From the NCBI GenBank assembly GCA_964522845.1, contig CAZFZQ010000022.1:1-13019 (forward strand): a stretch of 13,019 bases of DNA. Direction: 5' to 3'. This document shows, one piece after another, positions 6,331 to 12,258 of this stretch (the first letter of the stretch is position 1; each line of letters opens with the position of its first letter). The notes beneath the pieces are model-generated. The model made no database searches. It was not told the origin of the DNA and saw nothing but the letters and a program-made list of their open reading frames with translations. The translations under genes and the position numbers were made by a program. This stretch comes from CAZFZQ01 sp964522845 (GTDB lineage: Bacteria; Patescibacteriota; Patescibacteriia; GCA-002772895).

Positions 6331-6704
6331 TGCGCATAAACCACGTAACAATTTTAGTGAAAGATGCGAAAATAGCTAAGCGTTTTTATAATAAAGTGCT
6401 TGGTTTTGAGGTGTTGGAGAAAGAAAAAAGACTATGGATAAAAATTGGGAAGCAGTTTATTCATATCACGGATAATTCCGGAAAACCGGTCAAAGGAACT
6501 TTTTATCATTTTAGCATTGAAATAAAAGGGTTGGTAAAATTTATTTCCAAATTAAAAAATAATGGTATCAAGATTTTTGATGTGGACATTAAGACAATCG
6601 GTGACAAAGAATTGGACAGCAATAGAAATTATTTTTTGAGAGATCCTGATGGTAATTTGTTAGAATTTATTGAGGCGAATAATTCATTTTTTAATCCGAT
6701 ATGA
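6330..6704 (+). CDS. VOC-superfamily (glyoxalase/bleomycin-resistance-like) protein
   Basis: A 124-residue single-module VOC protein built of two beta-alpha-beta-beta-beta units. Unit one opens INHVTILVKDAKIAKRFYNKVLGFEVL with candidate metal ligand His5. Unit two has His60 in FYHFSIEI, and the C-terminal signature FLRDPDGNLLEFIE holds Glu112. His5, His60 and Glu112 fit the family's metal-ligand positions. Members include glyoxalase I, ring-opening dioxygenases, methylmalonyl-CoA epimerase and antibiotic-binding proteins; the sequence does not decide between them. The start overlaps the methyltransferase stop by one base. It ends in TGA, the only TGA stop among the plus-strand genes. Confidence 0.88.
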   Translation: MRINHVTILVKDAKIAKRFYNKVLGFEVLEKEKRLWIKIGKQFIHITDNSGKPVKGTFYHFSIEIKGLVKFISKLKNNGIKIFDVDIKTIGDKELDSNRNYFLRDPDGNLLEFIEANNSFFNPI

Positions 6705-6781
6705 ATATATAATTGCTAAATTATTATTATCCCCGACAAGGGAAAACGTAATATAAGAACAAAAGAAGAATATCTATATTT

Positions 6782-7183
6782 TTGGCATATAAAGAAAAGA
6801 ATGGAAATATCGAAGTTTATTTACAGCGTCGCTCGGCTACGGCAAAAACATTGCCTAATCATTTTGGGTTTTGGGGAGGCGGAGCTGAAGGATATGAAAC
6901 TGCTGAGCAGGCTCTTGTAAGAGAAATTAAAGAAGAAATGGGTATTGAATTAAATCCGGAACAGGTGAATTTGCTAAATCATTACGAATTTTTAAAAAGC
7001 ACTAAAGATGTATTTTTATTTCAGCCGCCAGACGGATGGGATGAATCAATTATTATTGGTGAGGGAGATTACGGTAAGTGGTTTGCTTTAGATGATGCAT
7101 TTGCTGAAAAAGATATTATCTTGGAAGATAAAGTTGTATTGAATGATTTGGAAAGGATTTTATTAAAAAAATCTATAAAATAA
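6782..7183 (+). CDS. Nudix hydrolase with uncertain N-terminus
   Basis: Nudix enzymes hydrolyse nucleoside diphosphates linked to other groups, often for sanitation or signalling. The Nudix box is perfect: Gly33, Glu39, Arg47-Glu48, Glu51-Glu52, Gly54, Ile55 in GX5EX7REUXEEXGU spacing, so catalysis is likely. The preceding WGGG and VYLQRRS are also typical. The frame has no ATG upstream of the box. The best start is TTG at 6782, which begins inside the first beta strand. The same frame is open back to a TAA at 6749 without a good start. A second frame (6720 to about 6778) reads IPDKGKRNIRTKEEY and could be the true N-terminus separated by a one-base change. Either a TTG start or a damaged 5' end is possible. 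Confidence 0.85.
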   Translation: MAYKEKNGNIEVYLQRRSATAKTLPNHFGFWGGGAEGYETAEQALVREIKEEMGIELNPEQVNLLNHYEFLKSTKDVFLFQPPDGWDESIIIGEGDYGKWFALDDAFAEKDIILEDKVVLNDLERILLKKSIK

Positions 7184-7214
7184 ATTTGAGATTTTTTTGT
7201 GAAATAATAAAATT

Positions 7215-7262
7215 ATGAAAATAAAAAAATTGCGCGGTTTGGCGCTGGTGTTAATAAAATAA
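7215..7262 (+). other. Short frame resembling the enolase 5' end
   Basis: A 15-codon frame (MKIKKLRGLALVLIK) just before the gene at 7266. Its first 15 bases equal the eno start at 9276, and after a four-base gap TTGCGCGG resembles TTGCCCGC of eno. It could be a relic of a duplicated eno start, a leader peptide or chance in A-rich sequence. Weak alone, stronger with the copy at 7837. Confidence 0.3.
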
Positions 7263-7265
7263 ATT

Positions 7266-7820
7266 ATGAAAAATCCTGAAAGAATGCCGGATGCGCCATC
7301 GGTGAAAAAATCGGAAACGCCGCAATCGCCGGAAAAAGAAAAACAGATTGACCGCGTAGTAACTGCAATGGGGTCGGAATATATATTTCTTCCGGATGGC
7401 CGCACGCAGAGATATAAAAAAGTTGAAGACAGATATTATGAACCGCAAGACGCGATTGTTTTTGTGCCTGATTGGGAATGGGTAAAAAAAAGCGCGCCAA
7501 AAAATATTTTAAAACTTCTTGGCGAGAACGAGGTTCAGTATGAACAAATTTTATTGGAGCATTCTCAGGGAAAGGGAAAAAGAAATTTTATTGTAGATGC
7601 AAAAGGTAAAAAGCTGGATACAAATGAGGCAATAGAGGCTGCCGAGGGGCCAATTTATTTGACTTTTGGAGATGAAAACGGGGTAGCTTTTTCCATCCCT
7701 GTTTCCAAGAAGCCAAGAATCGGCTGGTCAACATTTGATACGAGAAAATTTAAAGATGGCGATGAGTATAAGCGGGAACGGCATCTGGGAAATAAAGTAA
7801 CTAAAATTGTGGAAAAATAA
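7266..7820 (+). CDS. Protein of unknown function
   Basis: A 184-residue soluble protein with no signal peptide or membrane segment. Residues 1-28 are Pro/Lys/Glu/Ser-rich and probably disordered. The rest appears folded: GSEYIFLPDGRTQRYKKVEDRYYEPQDAIVFVPDWEWV suggests beta strands, followed by a helical part near 80-100 and a C-terminal YLTFGDENGVAFSIPVSKKPRIGWSTFDTRKF. Tyr and Trp are frequent. I see no catalytic motif and do not recognise the family. The ATG at 7266 is the only plausible start; no Shine-Dalgarno. Sequences resembling the enolase start flank the gene (7215 and 7837), which hints that it was inserted into the glycolytic cluster. Confidence 0.75.
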   Translation: MKNPERMPDAPSVKKSETPQSPEKEKQIDRVVTAMGSEYIFLPDGRTQRYKKVEDRYYEPQDAIVFVPDWEWVKKSAPKNILKLLGENEVQYEQILLEHSQGKGKRNFIVDAKGKKLDTNEAIEAAEGPIYLTFGDENGVAFSIPVSKKPRIGWSTFDTRKFKDGDEYKRERHLGNKVTKIVEK

Positions 7821-7836
7821 TTTTTTTTAGTTTTTT

Positions 7837-7868
7837 ATGAAAATAAAAAAATAATCGCGCGGGAATAG
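7837..7868 (+). pseudogene. Probable relic of an enolase gene start
   Basis: ATG AAA ATA AAA AAA then TAATCGCGCGGGAATAG. If one A is restored in the A run it reads MKIKKIIARE then TAG, identical to the first ten residues of the enolase at 9276. The four substitutions relative to eno (ATT/ATC, GCC/GCG, CGC/CGG, GAG/GAA) are all synonymous third positions, which argues for descent from a coding copy rather than chance A-richness. It lies between the unknown gene at 7266 and the NYN gene. Confidence 0.45.
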
Positions 7869-7871
7869 TTT

Positions 7872-8351
7872 ATGAAAGTTTATGCCTTTATTGACAGCCA
7901 GAATTTGAATCTCGGCGTTAAAAGCCAGGGTTGGAAATTGGACTTCGCGAGATTTAGAGTTCTGCTTAAAGATAAATATAAAGTTGATGAGGCCTATTTA
8001 TTTATTGGTTATGTTGTTGGTAATCAAAGTTTATACACAAATTTGCAAAAAGCCGGATATATTTGTATTTTCAAACCGACCTTAGAGGTAAGAGACGGAA
8101 AGGATGTAAAGATTAAAGGCAATGTGGACGCGGAGCTTGTTCTGCATACCATGATAGAGTATCCCAATTTTGATAAAGCGGTTATCGTTTCGGGAGACGG
8201 TGATTTTCGTTGCTTGATAGAATATTTGGCCGGCAAGGGAAAATTATTAAAAATCATTGTGCCCAACTTTAAGTATTCTTCTTTGATTCGCGAGTTTAGC
8301 CGTTTTATTGTTAATATTCAGAGTTTTAAGCAAAAATTATTAGGAAAATAA
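7872..8351 (+). CDS. NYN (PIN-like, LabA/DUF88) domain protein, probable RNase
   Basis: A 159-residue single-domain protein. NYN domains are PIN-fold metal-dependent ribonucleases. The N-terminal VYAFIDSQNLNLG gives Asp8 and Asn11, the central KGNVDAELVLH gives Asp86, and VSGDGDFRCLIEYL gives Asp109 and Asp111; this is the complete acidic set expected of an active site. The length is typical of bacterial LabA-like proteins. The natural substrate is unknown; tRNA, rRNA or mRNA processing are all possible. The start at 7872 has no Shine-Dalgarno. A convergent minus-strand RNA gene ends at its stop codon. Confidence 0.88.
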   Translation: MKVYAFIDSQNLNLGVKSQGWKLDFARFRVLLKDKYKVDEAYLFIGYVVGNQSLYTNLQKAGYICIFKPTLEVRDGKDVKIKGNVDAELVLHTMIEYPNFDKAVIVSGDGDFRCLIEYLAGKGKLLKIIVPNFKYSSLIREFSRFIVNIQSFKQKLLGK

Positions 8352-8395
8352 AAAAAGAGGCATTCCCTCGGGACGAAACCCTTTGGTAGTCCTCT
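8345..8395 (-). terminator. Intrinsic terminator of the minus-strand RNA
   Basis: On the minus strand AGAGG (8395-8391) pairs with CCTCT (8360-8356), with an inner GGG/CCC pairing across TTTCGT, followed by seven T (including the last stem T) and, after one A, four more T. The U tract overlaps the end of the NYN gene. No T run follows on the plus strand, so it acts on minus-strand transcription. Confidence 0.5.
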
Positions 8396-8404
8396 CATCG
8401 TGAT
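8350..8404 (-). ncRNA. Candidate small structured RNA, about 55 nt
   Basis: A near-consensus promoter upstream (8438-8411) predicts a start near 8404, and a hairpin with a U tract ends it near 8350. The transcript would be an unpaired ATCACGATG followed by AGAGG, ACTACCAAA, a GGG-TTTCGT-CCC hairpin, GAGGGAATG and CCTCT. No known RNA family is recognised. A 25-residue frame starts at 8398 (MRGLPKGFVPREC) but runs through the terminator, so coding is less likely. It is convergent with the NYN gene and divergent from the gene at 8488. Confidence 0.5.
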
Positions 8405-8410
8405 GTTTAC

Positions 8411-8438
8411 AATATATCATATTCAATAAATTTGTCAA
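8411..8438 (-). promoter_or_regulatory. Promoter of the small minus-strand RNA
   Basis: A perfect -35 TTGACA (8438-8433), a 16-base spacer, and an extended -10 TGA-TATATT (TATATT at 8416-8411) on the minus strand. No long gene follows it on that strand, which supports a short RNA product. Confidence 0.55.
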
Positions 8439-8462
8439 GGGCTGAAATTAAGAGAATAAAAT
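8432..8462 (+). promoter_or_regulatory. Weak candidate promoter for the gene at 8488
   Basis: TTGTCA (8432-8437) and TAAAAT (8457-8462) are 19 bases apart, longer than ideal. The -35 overlaps that of the minus-strand RNA promoter on the opposite strand, so the two would share one element and compete. Confidence 0.25.
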
Positions 8463-8487
8463 AATAAAAAATTAAGGGTGTGGATAA

Positions 8488-9267
8488 ATGATTAAGAAGA
8501 AACAAAGAAATAAAAGAAAAATAATTATTTATAAAATCGCTAAATTATTCGGCGCGGCAATTTTATTATTGGTATTGGGGTTTGGCGGTTATGCTTATGC
8601 TAATAAAGATGACAATGCGGAATGGCCGCCGAGAGAACGAAAAATTTATTTAAACCCCGGTCTTGTTACAGCGTTCTTTGATATGAGGGGGGAAGAAAAA
8701 ACGGAAATTGAGACCTTGAAAAATGATTTTAACGGCGACGGCGTATCCGAGGATGTTAAATTTATAGGGATGCGATATGGAGATCCGGATAATGAGGGAT
8801 ATTCATATATTACAAAAGTTCTTTTAGAGAAAAATTTTTTTAATATAATCGGAGTGTTTGTCAGCGCCGAAGCGATTGATTTGAATAAGGACGGAAAAAA
8901 TGAGTTGGTTATAACAGTTATTGAAAATAAGTTGTATAATATGGTTATACTTAATTATACAGACGGGAAACTCCGTCCGTTTCCAATTTTTGACACAACC
9001 GGCGAATATTTCAACGGAATTTGGTCAAAATTTAAAATAGAATTGCAGGATTTTGTGAATTCTCCGACGATAATTATAACCGGCGTGCCGAAATATGCTG
9101 GTGATTATTGCGAATGGAAGGATATTTTGAAATACTATAAATGGAACGGCGTTGGTTTCGAGTATTATGATGACGAGGATCAACCTGCGTTTTCTTTGGA
9201 CTATTGTGAAGATACGCCAGTGAATGGAATGATAAAAATATCAGAAGTAAAAATGGAAAATAATTAA
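8488..9267 (+). CDS. Secreted or membrane-anchored protein with Ca-binding-like loops
   Basis: The 259-residue protein starts with a Lys/Arg-rich stretch and a hydrophobic segment (about 19-38) ending GYAYA, followed by NKDD; this fits a signal anchor or a signal peptide cut after Ala-Tyr-Ala. The mature part has two Asp/Asn-rich loops, DFNGDGVSED (80-89) and DLNKDGKNEL (131-140), of the DxNxDG type found in FG-GAP/VCBS and dockerin calcium sites. The spacing of about 50 residues suggests blades of a small beta-propeller-like fold, but no full family match is recognised. Cys residues near 210 and 240 could form a disulphide outside the cell. The ATG at 8488 has a weak GGGTG upstream. It ends eight bases before eno. 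Confidence 0.72.
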   Translation: MIKKKQRNKRKIIIYKIAKLFGAAILLLVLGFGGYAYANKDDNAEWPPRERKIYLNPGLVTAFFDMRGEEKTEIETLKNDFNGDGVSEDVKFIGMRYGDPDNEGYSYITKVLLEKNFFNIIGVFVSAEAIDLNKDGKNELVITVIENKLYNMVILNYTDGKLRPFPIFDTTGEYFNGIWSKFKIELQDFVNSPTIIITGVPKYAGDYCEWKDILKYYKWNGVGFEYYDDEDQPAFSLDYCEDTPVNGMIKISEVKMENN

Positions 9268-9275
9268 ATTGGTTT

Positions 9276-10544
9276 ATGAAAATAAAAAAAATAATTGCCC
9301 GCGAGATTTTGGATAGCCGCGGAAATCCGACGGTGGAGGCGGAAGTGTTTTGCGAAAATTTTAGCGCCAAGGCGGCGGTTCCGTCAGGCGCTTCAACCGG
9401 CACGCACGAAGCGCTGGAACTTCGCGACGGCGAAAAAAAAAGATTTGGCGGAAAAGGAGTTTTGCGCGCAGTGGAGAATGTTAATATCGTTATCGCGGAA
9501 AAACTCCGCGGGATGAAAGTTGTGGAACAAGAAAAGATTGACGACGCCATGATTGAATTGGACGGCACGGAAAATAAAAGCAATCTTGGCGCGAATGCGA
9601 TTCTCGCGGTCTCGCTGGCCGTAGCTCGCGCGGGCGCCATGGCGGAAAAATTGCCGTTGTATAAATACATCAATAAAACTTTTGGATTTTTTAAAATGTC
9701 CTTGCCTCAGCCCATGATGAATATTTTAAATGGCGGAGCGCACGCGGATTTTGCGGCGGATTTCCAAGAGTTTATGATTTTGCCCAAGGCTGTGAATTTC
9801 GCGGAAAAAGTGCGTATCGGCGCGGAAGTTTTTCACGCTCTAAAAAATGTATTGAAAAAAAATAAATTGGCTACCGGCGTGGGTGATGAAGGCGGTTACG
9901 CGCCGGATTTGAAAGCCAACGAAGATGGGTTCCGGCTGATTTCCGAAGCTATAAAAGAAGCGGGATACAAGGTTGGGCAGAATGTGGAGTTCGCGATTGA
10001 CGCGGCCGCGTCGGAATTTTATGAAAAGGGAAAATACGCGTTAAAAAAAGACCCCACTTCGCTAAAGCTTCGCGGGGCAGGCAAAAAAAATCTTACCGCA
10101 AAAAAGCTTTTAAGTTTTTATAAAAATTTGGTAAAAAAATATCCCATCGTTTCCATTGAAGACGGATTCGCGGAGGATGATTGGGACGCGTGGAAGATGA
10201 TGAAAAAAGAATTGCCGGGCACGATGCAGGTAGGCGATGATTTATTTGTGACAAATGTAAAACGGCTGGGAAAAGGAATTAACGAAAAAGTCGCTAACGC
10301 GATTTTGATAAAAGTAAATCAGATCGGCACATTGTCGGAAACAATTGACGCCATAAAGCTGGCGCAAGAAAATAAATATAAAATTGTGATATCGCACCGT
10401 TCGGGCGAAACCGCAGACACTTTTATTTCCGACCTCGCCGTCGGCTCCGGCGCGGAATATATCAAAACGGGATCGTTGTCGCGGTCGGAGAGAGTGGAAA
10501 AGTATAATAGATTGATGGCTATAGAGCAGGAATTAGCTTTTTAG
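9276..10544 (+). CDS. eno: Enolase, with in-frame repeat insertion and shortened C-terminus
   Basis: Enolase interconverts 2-phosphoglycerate and phosphoenolpyruvate, with two Mg ions. The 422-residue protein carries REILDSRGNPTVE at the N-terminus, SGASTGTHEALELRD, NGGAHAD, Glu205 in GVGDEGGYAPD, metal ligands in AIDAAASEF, SIEDG and GDDLFVTN, catalytic Lys346 in ILIKVNQIG, and SHRSGET. Residues 260-269 (PTSLKLRGAG) are encoded by the same 33-base element found in gap, in a surface loop after KYALKK where E. coli has only a few residues. The protein stops at IEQELAF, without the usual terminal extension; these last codons and the TAG stop lie in the octamer array. The start follows the upstream gene by eight bases, with no Shine-Dalgarno. 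Confidence 0.97.
   Translation: MKIKKIIAREILDSRGNPTVEAEVFCENFSAKAAVPSGASTGTHEALELRDGEKKRFGGKGVLRAVENVNIVIAEKLRGMKVVEQEKIDDAMIELDGTENKSNLGANAILAVSLAVARAGAMAEKLPLYKYINKTFGFFKMSLPQPMMNILNGGAHADFAADFQEFMILPKAVNFAEKVRIGAEVFHALKNVLKKNKLATGVGDEGGYAPDLKANEDGFRLISEAIKEAGYKVGQNVEFAIDAAASEFYEKGKYALKKDPTSLKLRGAGKKNLTAKKLLSFYKNLVKKYPIVSIEDGFAEDDWDAWKMMKKELPGTMQVGDDLFVTNVKRLGKGINEKVANAILIKVNQIGTLSETIDAIKLAQENKYKIVISHRSGETADTFISDLAVGSGAEYIKTGSLSRSERVEKYNRLMAIEQELAF
10052..10084 (+). repeat. 33-base in-frame element inside eno
   Basis: It is identical to gap 2298-2330 except T10063 for C2309 and A10066 for G2312. These two bases face each other in the dyad (GCT-AA-AGC here, GCC-AA-GGC in gap), so the symmetry is kept. 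It reads PTSLKLRGAG in the eno frame, the same phase as in gap. Confidence 0.85.
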
Positions 10545-10600
10545 CTTATTAGCTTATTAGGAAATTCCTAAGAAGCTACAAGCTACAAGCTACAAGCTAA
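10533..10600 (+). repeat. Inverted octamer-repeat array after eno (AGCT type)
   Basis: The left arm has TTAGCTTT, TTAGCTTA, TTAGCTTA, TTAGGAAA in eight-base steps and includes the last codons and TAG stop of eno. The centre TTAGGAA/TTCCTAA is a perfect inverted repeat. The right arm has AAGCTAC three times then AAGCTAA in seven-base steps (10573-10600). The period differs between arms, so only the central part can pair continuously. The right arm ends three bases before the gpmI ATG. Confidence 0.85.
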
Positions 10601-10603
10601 TTT

Positions 10604-12178
10604 ATGAGACCTAAACCAGTAGTATTATTGATTCTTGATGGCTGGGGAATTGCCCCGCCCGGAGAATCAAATGCCATTTCAATGGCAAAAACGCCGGTAA
10701 TGAATAAGCTGATTGCGACTTATCCGGCGATGACCTTGGCTGCTTCCAGTTCCGAGGTTGGTTTGTATTCCGGCGAAATGGGCAATTCTGAAGTTGGGCA
10801 CTTGAATATCGGCGCCGGGCGCGTTTATTATCAGACTGGTCCGCGCATCAACAAAGCAATTTCCGACCGGACATTTTTTGAAAATCAAGCGTTTCTTAAT
10901 GCGTGTAATTTTGTAAAAAAGAATAAATCAAAATTGCATATCATGGGACTGGTCAGCCCGGGCGGCGTGCATTCAAGCCAAGAACATCTTTTTTATTTGT
11001 TGGAATTGGCCAAAGAGCAAAAAGTAAAAGAAGTTTACGCGCACGCTTTTTTGGACGGGCGCGATACGATTTATAACGCGGGAAAAGATTTTATACAAAA
11101 ATTGCAAGAAAAAATGAAAGAGACGGGCGTGGGAAAAATCGCTACCATGTCCGGCCGGTTTTACGCCATGGACCGCGATAATCATTGGGACAGGATTGAA
11201 AAAACATATTTGGCAATGACAAAAGCGGAGGGGCCGGCGGGCAAAGATGCTGTAAAAGCGCTGGAAGAATCTTATGCAAATAATGTTTTTGATGAAGAAT
11301 TTGTACCTACGGTAGTGCAAGGCAGAATGGGAAAGCCGGTGGCTACGGTGGCGGAGAATGATGCGGTAATTTTTTTTAATTTCCGCGCCGACCGCGCCAG
11401 AGAAATAACCAAAGCGTTTGTCGCGGATGACTTTACGGGATTTGCGCGCGAAAAAAAGTTGAATATTTTTTTTGTTTCCATGGCCGAATATGAAAAAGGC
11501 CTGCCGGTTGAAGTTGCTTTTCCGCCCGATATCATTCATGAGTGCCTGGCAAAAGTTATTTCTGACAATGGCTTGCGGCAGTTACACATCGCGGAGACGG
11601 AAAAATACGCGCATGTGACATTTTTCTTGAACGGCCAGCGGGAAGAAGCGTTTCCCGGCGAAGAGCGGGCGATTATTCCTTCGCCGCACGTGCCGTCTTA
11701 TGACCAAAAACCGGAAATGTCGGCGCGCGATCTGACTTATAAGGTTACGGGCGCGATAAAAGAAGGCAAGTATGATTTTATTATTGCCAATTTTGCCAAT
11801 CCCGATATGGTGGCGCATACAGGCAATTTGTCGGCAACGATCGCGGCCAACGAATTTGTGGATAAGTGTGTGGGCGATATCGCGGAACAAGTTTTGCTAT
11901 TTGGCGGCGCGCTTTTGGTTACCGCGGATCATGGAAATGCCGAAGAGCTGGCAAATTTGCAAACAGGAGGAATGGACAAAGAACATAGCACCAATCCCGT
12001 GCCGCTTGTGATTGTAGGAGAAAAATTTGAAGGCCAAAGCATGGGCTTGCCCGAAGGCGTGGGCGCGGATTTGTCGCTTGTGCCGCCGGTGGGGCTCTTG
12101 TCTGACGTGGCGCCAACGATTTTAAAAATCATGGAATTGGCTCAGCCGGAGGAAATGACGGGACATCCGTTGATATAG
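10604..12178 (+). CDS. gpmI: Cofactor-independent phosphoglycerate mutase
   Basis: A Mn-dependent alkaline-phosphatase-superfamily enzyme that converts 3-phosphoglycerate to 2-phosphoglycerate through a phosphoserine. Asp12 in LILDGWG and nucleophile Ser62 in MGNSEVGH match the positions of the Geobacillus enzyme. HAFLDGRDT, SGRFYAMDRDNHWDR, FNFRADRARE and the second metal site at Asp442-His443 in ADHGNAEE follow in order. At 524 residues it is slightly longer than the usual 510. The excess sits near the C-terminus, between NPVPLVIVGEKF and LLSDVAPTI; this stretch shows no relation to the gap/eno element. It links pgk to eno functionally. The start has no Shine-Dalgarno; an octamer array precedes it and another overlaps its TAG stop. 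Confidence 0.97.
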   Translation: MRPKPVVLLILDGWGIAPPGESNAISMAKTPVMNKLIATYPAMTLAASSSEVGLYSGEMGNSEVGHLNIGAGRVYYQTGPRINKAISDRTFFENQAFLNACNFVKKNKSKLHIMGLVSPGGVHSSQEHLFYLLELAKEQKVKEVYAHAFLDGRDTIYNAGKDFIQKLQEKMKETGVGKIATMSGRFYAMDRDNHWDRIEKTYLAMTKAEGPAGKDAVKALEESYANNVFDEEFVPTVVQGRMGKPVATVAENDAVIFFNFRADRAREITKAFVADDFTGFAREKKLNIFFVSMAEYEKGLPVEVAFPPDIIHECLAKVISDNGLRQLHIAETEKYAHVTFFLNGQREEAFPGEERAIIPSPHVPSYDQKPEMSARDLTYKVTGAIKEGKYDFIIANFANPDMVAHTGNLSATIAANEFVDKCVGDIAEQVLLFGGALLVTADHGNAEELANLQTGGMDKEHSTNPVPLVIVGEKFEGQSMGLPEGVGADLSLVPPVGLLSDVAPTILKIMELAQPEEMTGHPLI

Positions 12179-12256
12179 CTTTTTAGGTAAGTAGCTTATT
12201 AGCTTCTTAGAGAGACCTCCTAAAAAACTAATAAGCTAAGAAGCTAACAAGCTAAT
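12176..12256 (+). repeat. Inverted octamer-repeat array after gpmI (AGCT type)
   Basis: The left arm (12176-12210) is TAGCTTTT, TAGGTAAG, TAGCTTAT, TAGCTTCT, TAG in strict eight-base steps; its first TAG is the gpmI stop. The right arm (12220-12256) is CTAAAAAA, CTAATAAG, CTAAGAAG, CTAACAAG, CTAAT, also strict. The arms pair through most of their length around the loop 12211-12219. One left unit is TAGGTAAG, of the other (AGGT) flavour. The right arm ends two bases before the mutM ATG. Confidence 0.87.
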
Positions 12257-12258
12257 CT

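Noticed and set aside
6702..6704. TGA as a sense codon (code 25 of Gracilibacteria/SR1)
   Set aside because: No conserved gene contains an internal TGA, and the VOC protein ends at a normal length at this TGA.
8357..8400. Hammerhead ribozyme, suggested by GACGAAAC and GTC on the plus strand
   Set aside because: The obligatory CUGAUGA core and matching stems are not present on the same strand.
12021..12105. Third copy of the in-frame element in the gpmI C-terminal extra loop
   Set aside because: The DNA shows no similarity to the gap/eno element and the peptide differs; the extra residues are probably a lineage-specific loop.
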